Shown in pieces: positions 49,456-58,883 of a stretch of DNA of 64,000 bases (positions are counted from its first letter, which is position 1; each line of letters starts with the position of its first letter). Where the stretch lies: the NCBI RefSeq assembly GCF_900452395.1, contig NZ_UGNV01000001.1, positions 645,501-709,500 on the forward strand. Direction: 5' to 3'. The translations under genes and the position numbers were made by a program. The notes beneath the pieces were generated by a model, which was not told the origin of the DNA, searched no databases, and saw only the letters and a list, made by a program, of their open reading frames with translations. The stretch is from Legionella beliardensis. Its GTDB lineage: Bacteria; Pseudomonadota; Gammaproteobacteria; Legionellales; Legionellaceae.

Positions 49456-49774
49456 TCAGCATTGAAATTAATGATACTGCAAAAACCATGGATACCGGTC
49501 AAGCCATGGCATTTTGTGAATTATCATGTAGCCTGGGTGCAGGCCCAGAGGGCCGGAACCCGGGTTGCACTTCGTTTCACCCAGGCTACATTGCTTGACC
49601 GCGGTATCCAAGGATGTTGTGCGAGGGTAATGAAAGCTAAGTATTTTATAGGGCGTTCATTTAGCGATCCAAACTTTACGCTATCGTTTTTGTACCGAAC
49701 TCACATTATTTAAGCAATTATTTTTATCCCTTATCAAAGTGATGATAGAATAAATTTTTTTATATTGGATAGAT
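49456..49774. other. Intergenic region before hemE, 319 bp
   Basis: The region is dominated by copy B of the nested palindrome (49486-49613). The remaining 160 bp are AT-rich and should contain the hemE promoter. An apparent 83-codon frame here is produced by the repeat. Confidence 0.6.
49486..49613. repeat. Nested palindromic repeat, copy B
   Basis: The core is 49528-49589: GTAGCCTGGGTG at the left pairs with CACCCAGGCTAC at the right, with inner GGCCC/GGGCC-type pairs. Outer arms CCATGGATACCGGTCAAGC (49486-49504) and GCTTGACCGCGGTATCCAAGG (49593-49613) are inverted copies with a 2-bp insertion. The reverse-complement core matches copy A at about 53 of 62 positions. Confidence 0.8.
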
Positions 49775-50833
49775 ATGATTGATGTTACTAATTCTCTTTT
49801 AATAAGAGCGCTACGGCGTGAACCTATACCTCGTACACCTGTTTGGTTAATGCGGCAAGCAGGGCGCTATCTCCCTGAATATCGCCAAGTACGTGCCCAG
49901 GCCGGGGATTTTTTAAGTTTATGTAAGAATGCTGAATTAGCCTGCGAAGTCACCTTACAGCCCTTACGGCGCTTTCCCTTGGATGCAGCTATTGTATTTT
50001 CAGATATTTTAACTATTCCTGATGCGATGGGATTAGGTCTTTATTTTGTAGAAGGTGAGGGGCCTTGTTTTCATAAGCCACTCCATTCAATACAAGCGAT
50101 TGAAGAAGTAAACGTCCCTAAGACAGAGCATGATTTAGCTTATGTGATGGAGGCAATCAAATTAATTCGGCGCGAAATGCCTACTGATTTACCCTTAATT
50201 GGTTTTTCTGGCAGCCCCTGGACTCTAGCTTGTTACATGGTTGAAGGTAAAAGTAGCCGTAACTTTAACCGAATGATGGCATTAATTAATAGTCAACCTA
50301 AGAGTGCTCATACTTTGTTAGCCAAGCTTGCGCAAGCGGTAACTGAGTATTTACTTGCACAAGCGTTGGCAGGTGTGAATGTTGTCATGATTTTTGATAC
50401 CTGGGGTGGGCTATTAACGACCGAACAATATCAATTATTTTCTCTGAACTACATGCAGCAAATTGTTACATCCTTTAAAAAGCATTACCCACAGATCCCC
50501 ATTATTTTATTTACTAAAGGGGGAGGGAAATGGTTGAAGGAAATGGCGGCGACTGGTTGTGATGCGTTGAGTATCGATTGGACTTGTGAATTAGCTGATG
50601 CCAGAGCTTTAGTTGGCGATCATGTTGCATTACAGGGAAATTTAGAGCCTAGCCTTCTCAATCAGGAAAATTCTGCCCTGCGCGATAGTGTAAAAAAAGT
50701 TTTAGCCTCTTATGGGCATGGGTCTGGGCATGTATTTAATTTAGGCCATGGCATTACACCTGATATAGCGCCTGAGAAAGTGGCTGTTATGATTGAAGCA
50801 GTACAAGAATTTAGTCCAGCATACCATACTTAA
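49775..50833 (+). CDS. hemE: Uroporphyrinogen decarboxylase
   Basis: HemE converts uroporphyrinogen III to coproporphyrinogen III in haem synthesis. It has 352 residues. The N-terminal RTPVWLMRQAGRYLPEYR holds the substrate-binding Arg residues and the next conserved block has the Asp of FSDILTIPDAMG. GFSGSPWTLACYMVEG and GNLEPSLL are also family signatures. It is 3 bp upstream of the YheT gene. Confidence 0.97.
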   Translation: MIDVTNSLLIRALRREPIPRTPVWLMRQAGRYLPEYRQVRAQAGDFLSLCKNAELACEVTLQPLRRFPLDAAIVFSDILTIPDAMGLGLYFVEGEGPCFHKPLHSIQAIEEVNVPKTEHDLAYVMEAIKLIRREMPTDLPLIGFSGSPWTLACYMVEGKSSRNFNRMMALINSQPKSAHTLLAKLAQAVTEYLLAQALAGVNVVMIFDTWGGLLTTEQYQLFSLNYMQQIVTSFKKHYPQIPIILFTKGGGKWLKEMAATGCDALSIDWTCELADARALVGDHVALQGNLEPSLLNQENSALRDSVKKVLASYGHGSGHVFNLGHGITPDIAPEKVAVMIEAVQEFSPAYHT

Positions 50834-50836
50834 TAA

Positions 50837-51826
50837 ATGATAATTAATAGTAGTTTTAAACCAGCATGGTGGTTACCCTCTGCTCATACGCAAACCATTT
50901 ATCCAACATTGGCTCGCAAAGTCAAAGCCCCTGTTGATAAAATAGAGCGTGTGGAATTATTAGATGGGGATTTTGTTGACTTAGCTTGGGCTAGTAACGG
51001 ATTGCCCACTGATGCCCCTTTAGTCATTTTATTGCATGGTTTAGGTGGCAGTATGCAATCACCCTATGCTGGCGGCTTAATGCAGGCATTAAATAACTGT
51101 GGTTGGCGTGCAGTCTTAATGCATTTTCGTGGATCCAGCGGCGAGCCGAATCGTTTGGCTCGCGCGTACCACTCTGGTGATACCATGGATTTTGATTTTA
51201 TTGTTAAGCGCCTAGCTCAAGCAGAACCACACAGCCTTAAAGCAGCGATAGGTATCTCACTTGGTGGCAATGTATTATTAAAATGGCTAGGCGAATCTGG
51301 TAAGCAGGATTTATTAGTCACCGCTGTAGCAGTATCTGTTCCTTTTCAGTTAAGATTGGTTGCGGACAGAATTAATCAAGGTTTTTCTCGTGTTTACCAA
51401 AACCATCTATTACGTCGTTTACAACATGTGTTTGGTAATAAGCGCGCAATTTTAACTAATAATTTACCCGAGGCTTTGCAAAATATAGAAAAATGGCGCT
51501 GTTTCTGGACATTTGATGAACATGTCACGGCACCTTTACATGGTTTTGCTAATGTTCATGATTATTATCGTAAGGCAAGTTCTTATAATTATTTACCAAA
51601 TATTCTTACCCCAACACTAATTATTCATGCACAAGATGATCCCTTTATGACACCTGAAGTTATACCATCTGCTGAGCAATTACCAGATTGTGTGACCTTA
51701 GAATTAAGTAAAAAAGGTGGGCATGTAGGGTTTATTAGTGGTAATACGCCAGGTAAGCCTATTTACTGGCTAGATGAAAGAATACCTGATTATCTAAAAT
51801 TATTTTTTACTTCTACCACCGTTTAA
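50837..51826 (+). CDS. YheT-family alpha/beta hydrolase
   Basis: The protein has 329 residues of the UPF0017/YheT group. PLVILLHGLGGS is the oxyanion strand, GISLGGNVLLKWLGE holds the nucleophile Ser, an Asp lies in HAQDDPFM, and the His is in KKGGHVGFI. The N-terminal FKPAWWLPSAHTQTIYP is characteristic of the family. It is probably cotranscribed with hemE. The substrate is unknown; esterase activity is expected. Confidence 0.9.
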   Translation: MIINSSFKPAWWLPSAHTQTIYPTLARKVKAPVDKIERVELLDGDFVDLAWASNGLPTDAPLVILLHGLGGSMQSPYAGGLMQALNNCGWRAVLMHFRGSSGEPNRLARAYHSGDTMDFDFIVKRLAQAEPHSLKAAIGISLGGNVLLKWLGESGKQDLLVTAVAVSVPFQLRLVADRINQGFSRVYQNHLLRRLQHVFGNKRAILTNNLPEALQNIEKWRCFWTFDEHVTAPLHGFANVHDYYRKASSYNYLPNILTPTLIIHAQDDPFMTPEVIPSAEQLPDCVTLELSKKGGHVGFISGNTPGKPIYWLDERIPDYLKLFFTSTTV

Positions 51827-51881
51827 TACCAAAAAGAGCGTTAAAGCAATCATTATTAACTTGCAACACTAAGGAGAGCTT

Positions 51882-53459
51882 ATGCTAAGGTATAAAGGGA
51901 AAGTGTTAACTAAATTGAATGGCACTTTAGGTGGTAAAAATCAAATAAAAGGATTTTACGAAGATTCCGAAGGGCAGGTTTATTTTATTAAAAAACCAAC
52001 TGATCTCAAAGAATTATTTACAGAATTATTAGCAGGTTTATTATTAAAAGAATTTAAAAAAAGGCACTTAATTCCCTCGCGTTACATGGATTCATTAATT
52101 GATGCCGATTGGATTCAATTTGAAGATGGCAGTTATGGGTTAATTCAACCAAAAATAGAGTTTACTGAATTACACAAAATCATTGGCACAGGGTTTAGAG
52201 ATGGCTCTGATCGTAACCCACTTATTGAAATGCTAAGTGGCTCCAATCGTTATGCGCAACTAACCAAAAAATTAACGCCCTATTATGGTTTATCCATGGC
52301 ACTTATGTTTTCCATACTGTTTGGAGATTATAGCGTGCATAGCGGCAATGTTGTTTGTTGCAGGCATCAGTCAACGCCTGAGGGTCAGTTAATCACACAA
52401 TTTGCTCGCATTGATTGGGGCGCTGCATTTCGGTATTTTGGTTATTATGACGATATTCTTAATCCGTTTGAGTATCAGGGCTGGTTAAATTTTAAAATTT
52501 ATTCGAAAGGTTATATCTTTAATTACAAAAAAATTAAAGGCTTATTTCCTGCTATGGCAGAGAAGGCAACGAATCTTTTAGAAAAAATTGATGAAGATTT
52601 AGTTCAAGAGATGATTTGTAGTGCCTTACAATCGCTGCCAGTAGATTTGTTGACAGCGTCAGTCCAAAAAGAATTAGCAACTTATCTTGGTATCCCTTCA
52701 TTTGAAAAAGTAATGTTTGATGAGCAAGCGAGTTATCAGCCTTTTGCCATTGATTTTTGTAACATCTTATTTAAGCGTTTAGACAAATTACGTACCTTAA
52801 AAGATTTAACAGGAAATCATTCTTTCTTATATCAAAGTATGATTTTTGCAACCCCACTTACTGATATGATTTTTCATTCAGAAGATAAAGAATTAACTAA
52901 CATATTAAAGGATAAAAATTTAGATCTTGTTTTAAAAAACGAAGCAAATAAAACAGAAAGAAATAAAATAGATATAGAGCAAGAAATGGTGTTGATGAAA
53001 AGATTTTATCATGAGTTGTTACAAGACCATATTTTTAAAAATACCCTATCTAGTTTGGAAGAAATAAATTTTTCTCTGGATCTAATAAAGGATTTATTAA
53101 TTTTAAAAGATTTTTATAAGCTTAAAAGAGGATTAAATAATGATGATAATCTTGATAGATTTGATCATGATCTTTTAGATGAATTTTACAAAAATACATT
53201 ACTAATTCGTTTATCAAAACAGGATAAGTTAAGCCAAGCACAAAGTTTATTAGCCATTGCTTATCAGTTCTTTGCGCCTAAATATTTGCGTGTAGCCATT
53301 TGGCAAGATATATTAAATATGTTGGGAAGTTTATTTAACGGTGAGAATTTAATTCTTAAAATAAATCATCAAATGAGTGAAAAAGAAAGGTTTTTTAAAC
53401 CTGTTTTTACAACTCCTTACACTGAGTCATTGGATTTAACGAAGCATGGCCTAGCTTAA
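51882..53459 (+). CDS. Predicted atypical kinase-fold protein, candidate effector
   Basis: The 525-residue protein has an N-terminal domain with the residues of a divergent protein/lipid kinase fold. It has a Gly-rich loop (GTLGGKNQIKGFY, 14-26), a beta-3 Lys (YFIKKP, Lys37 or 38), an alpha-C Glu (E48 in FTELLAG), a hinge-like YGLIQPKI, a catalytic loop GDYSVHSGN (148-156: Asp149, His153, Asn156), and a metal-binding Asp178 in ARIDWG. This resembles PI4K/HipA-type and Legionella effector kinases more than Ser/Thr kinases. The C-terminal ~250 residues are helical and unrecognised. No signal peptide. AAGGAGAG precedes the ATG. The gene stands alone. The kinase assignment is by motif only. Confidence 0.6.
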   Translation: MLRYKGKVLTKLNGTLGGKNQIKGFYEDSEGQVYFIKKPTDLKELFTELLAGLLLKEFKKRHLIPSRYMDSLIDADWIQFEDGSYGLIQPKIEFTELHKIIGTGFRDGSDRNPLIEMLSGSNRYAQLTKKLTPYYGLSMALMFSILFGDYSVHSGNVVCCRHQSTPEGQLITQFARIDWGAAFRYFGYYDDILNPFEYQGWLNFKIYSKGYIFNYKKIKGLFPAMAEKATNLLEKIDEDLVQEMICSALQSLPVDLLTASVQKELATYLGIPSFEKVMFDEQASYQPFAIDFCNILFKRLDKLRTLKDLTGNHSFLYQSMIFATPLTDMIFHSEDKELTNILKDKNLDLVLKNEANKTERNKIDIEQEMVLMKRFYHELLQDHIFKNTLSSLEEINFSLDLIKDLLILKDFYKLKRGLNNDDNLDRFDHDLLDEFYKNTLLIRLSKQDKLSQAQSLLAIAYQFFAPKYLRVAIWQDILNMLGSLFNGENLILKINHQMSEKERFFKPVFTTPYTESLDLTKHGLA

Positions 53460-53677
53460 TGATTTTAAAAATAGGAGATTAGATTAAAACTTTAGTGGGC
53501 CTTAAGGAAAGGGAAGGATAACTTATATAAACAAAAATGTTGCACTTAATCAAAATCTGAATTTGTAAAAATGACGTAGTAAGCTGCGTTTTATAGGTAT
53601 TTGATTGATTATTTTTTTTTACAATGGCACAGTAATAATTGCAAGGATGTTAACTTTAAAATAAACAGGAGTTTATT

Positions 53678-54526
53678 ATGCGAGTCAACAATTATATTGC
53701 ACCATTTATTTTAAGTCCAATTTTAGCCTTCGCCAATCCAAAAGATATACCAGAAAATATAATATTTTCAATGCCTGTAGCCCCTGAAAATACTATTGTA
53801 AGCCACTATTCAAATGAAACAGATTCGCTACCACAAGATAACTTAATAACAAGAAAAAATTATCCAACACAGATTGTACGTATTAATGGCGTTATAAAAA
53901 ATCGGAATTTAACTTGTGCGGAAGTAAATAAAGAAATTGATAAAATTTTTATTAACAAGATAAGGCCTAACCAGTTTTATTACAATACCTATATTTTTTG
54001 TGGTTATAATCCCGATAATTATTATGCAGTTAACTTTTCTATTAATAGCTATTTTGACCCACTAAACGATGACGCAATTGATTATTTACAAACTTATTTA
54101 AAAGAATTTAATGGCCGTGACTTGCTCGGTACAAAGTTTTATGTGGAAAGCGCAAAAGGGGTGATTGCCGCTTTAACCATTAATGTCGGTACAAAAAAGG
54201 CCTCCAAGGGGCCATTAATTTTATACCGACAAGATCACAGTAACTTTTATTTTAATAACAATCTTGAATTGCGCACGGAGCTCGTAAACGATATTCGGCA
54301 GCATTTTTTTTCTACGGATCCCGATGAGCTATTGGCTTTTTTCGATAAATGGGTTTTCCCTAATGCCGGCTCATTTTATCAACGTATTTTAATGGATTCT
54401 AACTACATGGAGGCCCAGCCTGAGGCAATCTTTTTAATGGATAATGAGCCTAATCTATTTGTATCTAATTTAAAGTATTACTATTCCAACAATTGCGCAA
54501 CAAATCCTAATAAGCACTGTTTATAA
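53678..54526 (+). CDS. Secreted hypothetical protein, 282 residues
   Basis: The protein has a signal peptide (IAPFILSPILAFA, cut before NPKD). The mature part is rich in Asn, Tyr and Phe and has four Cys residues, two central (NLTCAEV, IFCGYN) and two near the C terminus (NNCATNPNKHC), which could form disulfides in the periplasm or outside. No family is recognised. AGGAG precedes the ATG. A strong hairpin follows. Confidence 0.65.
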   Translation: MRVNNYIAPFILSPILAFANPKDIPENIIFSMPVAPENTIVSHYSNETDSLPQDNLITRKNYPTQIVRINGVIKNRNLTCAEVNKEIDKIFINKIRPNQFYYNTYIFCGYNPDNYYAVNFSINSYFDPLNDDAIDYLQTYLKEFNGRDLLGTKFYVESAKGVIAALTINVGTKKASKGPLILYRQDHSNFYFNNNLELRTELVNDIRQHFFSTDPDELLAFFDKWVFPNAGSFYQRILMDSNYMEAQPEAIFLMDNEPNLFVSNLKYYYSNNCATNPNKHCL

Positions 54527-54537
54527 GGAACATACGT

Positions 54538-54570
54538 TTGACACAAGAGCTAAGTAAGCTTTTGTGTCAA
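54538..54570. terminator. Bidirectional terminator hairpin
   Basis: Arms TTGACACAAGAGCT and AGCTTTTGTGTCAA pair over 14 bp with one G-T wobble around a 5-nt loop. It lies between convergent genes. Confidence 0.6.
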
Positions 54571-54588
54571 TAAACGACAGTTATCTAG

Positions 54589-56631
54589 TTAAGAGATGAT
54601 GCAGCAATTAGAATTAGAAGGTTCATCAGCATTTTTTGGTTCTTCTGCAGGAATACTAGGGCTGTGAAAACTATAAAGTGTATTACTTACTTTTTTTAAG
54701 CTTGTTGCTTGAATAGCACGCTTAGCTTCTAACCGAATGGTATTAGAGAGATGTTTTTGAAATTCTATATCTAGAAATAATTGCTTATCTAAGCTTATAT
54801 GCTGACTTATAATTTTTGAACCATTATCAATATCCGTGTGCTGGAGAGTGGCATAGGCTTGCGGAAAAGCCGTGTTAATTCGGCTTACTAATCTATTGGC
54901 TGCGGCAGTCGAGATATTTAAGTAAATATCAATGTCAAATAGCGCATCCATCCTATTTTCACTTTGAAAAAAGTGCGTGTAAGTAGGTTTTTCCTCTATG
55001 TTAAATGCTGTTAATAATATTTCTACAAAAATGAACGGCGTAAAGGGCTTTTTTAAGGGAGTGCATTGGCTTTGAAATAACAATAAAAGATAATCAAGTG
55101 ATATATTTTGATAGTAACTTAGATTCTGATAGGCTTCTTTAATTCTATTTTTAGCCAGTAACGTGTTAATTAGACAGACATGCCAGTCTGGTAAAATTTG
55201 TTCTATCAGGGTAGGCAGGTCGACTTTAATTCTTGGGTTTTGAAATGGATTTTCGCTCTGTGCAATAGATGCTGTTTTATCACCATAGCGAGTATTTAAA
55301 TTGTCTACCAAGGCAATAAGATTATCTAGAGTTAAGTCTAGTTCAATAAAAAGATGCGTAGTAGGAGACACTAAATGATTAGGATGAGTCGTTTTATTCT
55401 CATAAATTTTGCAGAAAGTAGGAAATTGGTTGATTTCCGCTAATTGTGCCAAGACATAACCGAAGATATTGATACAATGTTTCGTGATGCCAATAGTATT
55501 AGTTAATTGGCCAAGTGCTAGATTAAAGTAGTTATAATCGTAATAGGAAGGTTTAAATTTAAATATCACTTTAGGATCAAGCGCAATATCATAATTTAAA
55601 GCGGCCTTACGCAAAGCAAAATGAGTAGCTTGTTGGAAGATAAGCTGATTAGGTATTTCATTATCTCGTTTTATAAAACTATTAACAATCATCCGCTCTA
55701 ATTGCATTGTTCGAGTTAAGTTCTCAATATATTGTTTTATAACGTCATCGCCTGTAAGCGTGCTAAATTCATCGCTTAATAAATTATTAATTGCTTTAGA
55801 TAATTCAGCTATTTTTGACTTAAAAGTAGTTATCGTAGAGCCTTTTAATTCATAATCGAAAAAGTTGATAAGCGAGGTCAACCATATACCTGTTTGCGAG
55901 ACAAGGTCTTTCTGCAGTTTTTCCTGCAGAGGAAGAAAAGACGTTTGAATTTCTCCTTTTTTCTGCAGTTTTTCTTGTAGAGAAAGAGAAGACGCTTGAA
56001 TTTCTTCTAATTTAGAAACAAGAAATGCATCCATCTGGCGCGATAACTTAAATAAGATATTTTTTTCTGATAAGAGTAAGCAGAAAGGAGCGCCAGCCAT
56101 GTTACGTGTTATGCATTCTAGTGTTAAGCTTAAGGGGATTAAATCTTTTGGATTTATTGCTTGCTTGCTGTTTATTTTTTTTAGCGGCTCATTTAGTAAT
56201 GTACCAATGATGCTATTTATTTGTTTAGGAAAATTTGGAATAGGTTGCAATCGATTTTTATCTGTTTCCGGTTTGCCTTTAGTGTTAACAATTTGTGAAA
56301 ATGCTTGCCAGCTAGTAAAAATTTCCAAAGCCACTTCTTCGCGATTCATAATAGCAGCATTCATATTTGCCATGAGAACGTCTTTAACAGCCTCCCAGGT
56401 GCAAAAATCTGCTGCACCAACCTCTTTATCCACCTTTTGTGCAATAGCATAAAGAATACAGGCATTAGTAATATCATTTATAGGTTGGTTTACTCCCTGG
56501 TAATTAATTTGTTGTAAAACATTTAATGAGTAAAAATTAATATGACCAAGGTAGTCAAAAATAAGAGTATACGAACTATCATTAGATGGATTAGGAGCTA
56601 AACTAGAAAAATAGTGAGCATTAGTAGGCAT
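54589..56631 (-). CDS. Large protein with C-terminal CaaX box, candidate host-prenylated effector
   Basis: This 680-residue protein is not recognised. It is soluble and mostly helical with no signal peptide. A short internal duplication occurs near residues 210-240 (SSLSLQEKLQKKGEIQ then SFLPLQEKLQKD). The C terminus reads EEPKNADEPSNSNCCIIS followed by the stop. The last four residues, CIIS, are a canonical CaaX farnesylation box with a second Cys just before it. Bacteria lack protein prenyltransferases, but Legionella effectors such as AnkB are prenylated by the host this way. The Glu-rich stretch before it also fits a Dot/Icm signal. A GGAGAT ribosome site precedes the ATG. Confidence 0.7.
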   Translation of the reverse strand: MPTNAHYFSSLAPNPSNDSSYTLIFDYLGHINFYSLNVLQQINYQGVNQPINDITNACILYAIAQKVDKEVGAADFCTWEAVKDVLMANMNAAIMNREEVALEIFTSWQAFSQIVNTKGKPETDKNRLQPIPNFPKQINSIIGTLLNEPLKKINSKQAINPKDLIPLSLTLECITRNMAGAPFCLLLSEKNILFKLSRQMDAFLVSKLEEIQASSLSLQEKLQKKGEIQTSFLPLQEKLQKDLVSQTGIWLTSLINFFDYELKGSTITTFKSKIAELSKAINNLLSDEFSTLTGDDVIKQYIENLTRTMQLERMIVNSFIKRDNEIPNQLIFQQATHFALRKAALNYDIALDPKVIFKFKPSYYDYNYFNLALGQLTNTIGITKHCINIFGYVLAQLAEINQFPTFCKIYENKTTHPNHLVSPTTHLFIELDLTLDNLIALVDNLNTRYGDKTASIAQSENPFQNPRIKVDLPTLIEQILPDWHVCLINTLLAKNRIKEAYQNLSYYQNISLDYLLLLFQSQCTPLKKPFTPFIFVEILLTAFNIEEKPTYTHFFQSENRMDALFDIDIYLNISTAAANRLVSRINTAFPQAYATLQHTDIDNGSKIISQHISLDKQLFLDIEFQKHLSNTIRLEAKRAIQATSLKKVSNTLYSFHSPSIPAEEPKNADEPSNSNCCIIS

Positions 56632-56692
56632 AACATATCTCCATAAGGCGTCCCATGTACTTTAAGTCATTTTATTCCAAGTTGACCAGCAC

Positions 56693-58021
56693 CTATTGCT
56701 TAAATTGCCTGCTAAGTTGAATAGCCATTTCTAATGATTGCTCATAATTAAGCCGTGGATCCACTAAGCTATGGTAAGCTTGCTTAAGATCATCTTCATT
56801 CAAACCACGTGCACCGCCAATACATTCAGTTACATTTTCGCCGGTAAGTTCAAAATGTACACCGCCTAGGTAGCTAGACATGCTATGGTGAATAGTTAAC
56901 GCTTGTTGGAGCTCAGATAAGATATTATCAAAGTGGCGCGTTTTAATGCCTTCTGGGGTTGTTTCAGTATTGCCATGCATAGGGTCGCAAGACCAAGTTA
57001 CTGGGATGCCTGTTTTTTTCACTTCTTCAATAAGCGGTGGCAGCAGCCTTCTAATGTCTTTAGCGCCTAAACGAGTAATAAGCACAAGTCGACCTTCTTC
57101 TCGCTTCGGGTTGATGATTTTTAATACTTCCTTAAGCCAATCGCTGGTGACTGAGGGGCCAACTTTAATACCAATAGGATTTTCTACACCTCGTAAAAAT
57201 TCCAGATGAGCACTGTCTAGCTGCGCTGTTCGCATGCCTATCCATGGAAAATGGGTTGATAAATTATACCAACCATCTTCAAGTTGCCGAGTTAAAGCTT
57301 GCTCATAGTGTAAGTGTAATGCTTCATGCGAGGTATAAAAGTCAACTTTATTAATACTGCTGCTGCGAATGCCATCAATGGCTTCTAAAAACTCTAAGGA
57401 ATCGGCTATCGATTTGACAATATCGTGATATTCACTGGCTTGTGGAGAATGCTCTACGAAACTTAAATCCCATTGCTGCGGGTGATTTAAATCGGCAAAA
57501 CCGCCACTAACCAACGCACGAATAAAGTTCAAAGTCATTGCGGCACAACTATATCCTTGTAACATCAATTTTGGATTTGGAATACGAGATTGCGCATCAA
57601 ATTGTTGTGAATTAACCAAGTCACCCCGATAACTAGGCAAGGTAACGCCATTTATGGTTTCAAAATCAGACGAACGTGGTTTTGCATATTGTCCAGCAAT
57701 ACGGCCAACCCGAATGATGGGTTTACGCATGCCATAAAGCAAAATTAAGCTCATTTGTAACATGATTTTTAGCTTATTGCTGATAACATCAGAACGACAA
57801 TCATTAAATGATTCCGCACAGTCGCCACCTTGTAAAATGAAGGCATCACCTCGGCCTGCCAAAGCAATCGCTTTTTTTAGATTTTTGATTTCACCACTTG
57901 TGATTAAGGGCGGTAACATACTTAATTGATCAACAACTCGCGCAACTTGCGTTGGATCAGGATAAGTTGCAGCTTGATGATATGAGAATTGCTGCCAAGA
58001 AATGGGTGACCATGCACTCAT
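56693..58021 (-). CDS. Class II 3-deoxy-7-phosphoheptulonate (DAHP) synthase
   Basis: This enzyme joins PEP and erythrose-4-phosphate, the first shikimate-pathway step. The 442-residue sequence is of the class II (plant/actinobacterial) type: ILQGGDCAESF, KPIIRVGRIAGQYAKPRS, GVTLPSYRGD, WSCDPMHGNTE and GGVHFELTGENVTECIGG. It is unlike the class I AroF/G/H of E. coli. It is divergent from grpE. Confidence 0.95.
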   Translation of the reverse strand: MSAWSPISWQQFSYHQAATYPDPTQVARVVDQLSMLPPLITSGEIKNLKKAIALAGRGDAFILQGGDCAESFNDCRSDVISNKLKIMLQMSLILLYGMRKPIIRVGRIAGQYAKPRSSDFETINGVTLPSYRGDLVNSQQFDAQSRIPNPKLMLQGYSCAAMTLNFIRALVSGGFADLNHPQQWDLSFVEHSPQASEYHDIVKSIADSLEFLEAIDGIRSSSINKVDFYTSHEALHLHYEQALTRQLEDGWYNLSTHFPWIGMRTAQLDSAHLEFLRGVENPIGIKVGPSVTSDWLKEVLKIINPKREEGRLVLITRLGAKDIRRLLPPLIEEVKKTGIPVTWSCDPMHGNTETTPEGIKTRHFDNILSELQQALTIHHSMSSYLGGVHFELTGENVTECIGGARGLNEDDLKQAYHSLVDPRLNYEQSLEMAIQLSRQFKQ

Positions 58022-58162
58022 AGAAAAACCTTTTTGCCTAGCTTAATAGCTAAGTATGCGATAAATGGGCATTAGCTGCAAGCCATGCCAAGGTGCTTAA
58101 CGCTGGTCATTTAAAAAATCATACTAAGACAGATTAAAATTATAAAAAAATTTTTGCAAAGA

Positions 58163-58190
58163 CTTGAATTTTTTATACTTGCCCCCAAAT
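58163..58190 (+). promoter_or_regulatory. Sigma-32 heat-shock promoter of grpE
   Basis: CTTGAA (58163-58168), 13 bp, CCCCCAAAT (58182-58190) closely match the RpoH consensus CTTGAAA-N13-14-CCCCATNT. It lies 33 bp before the grpE start. Confidence 0.75.
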
Positions 58191-58222
58191 TAGGTGGTCA
58201 ATTAATTCTGGAGTGTTTTTTC

Positions 58223-58855
58223 ATGAGTGACAATACCACGAAAGATTGGAAAAAATTTAAAGAAAAGAATGAACAAAACGAAAATAATGAGCAGTTAGAT
58301 GACTTGCAAAATGAAGAACAAGAAACGACTGATGAGGATGATGGCGAAGGAGAAGGCGGAGATAGCCAGGAGAGCGCCCTAGGTCACGCAAGTTATACCG
58401 CATTAGAGGAACAGCTAACATTAGCTGAACAAAAAGCGCATGAAAATTGGGAAAAAGCTGTGCGTGCTGTTGCAGAACTTGACAACTACAGACGTCGTGC
58501 TGAGCGTGATGTTGCAAATGCACACCGCTATGGCTTAGAAAAGTTCATCACCTCGCTACTCCCAGTATTAGATAGCCTTGAGCAAGCGCTACAAATAGCT
58601 GAAAAAGAGCAGCAAACTGGCATGTTAGAAGGTTTGCAGTTAACGTTAAAGTTATTTTTAGATGTTTTAAATAAATATGAAGTGACGCCAATTGATCCAC
58701 AAGGAGAAGCATTTAACCCGCAGGAACACGAAGCGATGTCTATACAAGAAGTACCAGGCGCTGCGCCAAACAGTGTTTTAACGGTGTTCCAAAAAGGTTA
58801 TAAACTTAGCGACCGAGTTATTCGGCCCGCACGGGTTATTGTAGCGAAAAAATAA
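58223..58855 (+). CDS. grpE: Nucleotide exchange factor GrpE
   Basis: GrpE releases ADP from DnaK. The 210-residue protein has a very acidic, disordered N terminus, a long helix with the conserved ELDNYRRRAERDVANAHRYG, and a C-terminal beta domain (FNPQEHEAMS, VFQKGYKLSDRVIRPARV). A start at 58154 is in frame, but it would begin upstream of the heat-shock promoter elements. GGAG precedes the ATG at 58223. Confidence 0.95.
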   Translation: MSDNTTKDWKKFKEKNEQNENNEQLDDLQNEEQETTDEDDGEGEGGDSQESALGHASYTALEEQLTLAEQKAHENWEKAVRAVAELDNYRRRAERDVANAHRYGLEKFITSLLPVLDSLEQALQIAEKEQQTGMLEGLQLTLKLFLDVLNKYEVTPIDPQGEAFNPQEHEAMSIQEVPGAAPNSVLTVFQKGYKLSDRVIRPARVIVAKK

Positions 58856-58883
58856 ATTTTAAGACAAAAATGCATGATTATAG

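Noticed and set aside
49462-49713. An 83-codon plus-strand reading frame after the 422-residue gene
   Set aside because: It is built across the nested palindrome copy B, has no ribosome site and its translation has no protein-like pattern.
56099-56517. Two plus-strand frames opposite the CaaX protein gene
   Set aside because: They are overlapping shadows within a well-started minus-strand gene with its own GGAGAT site.
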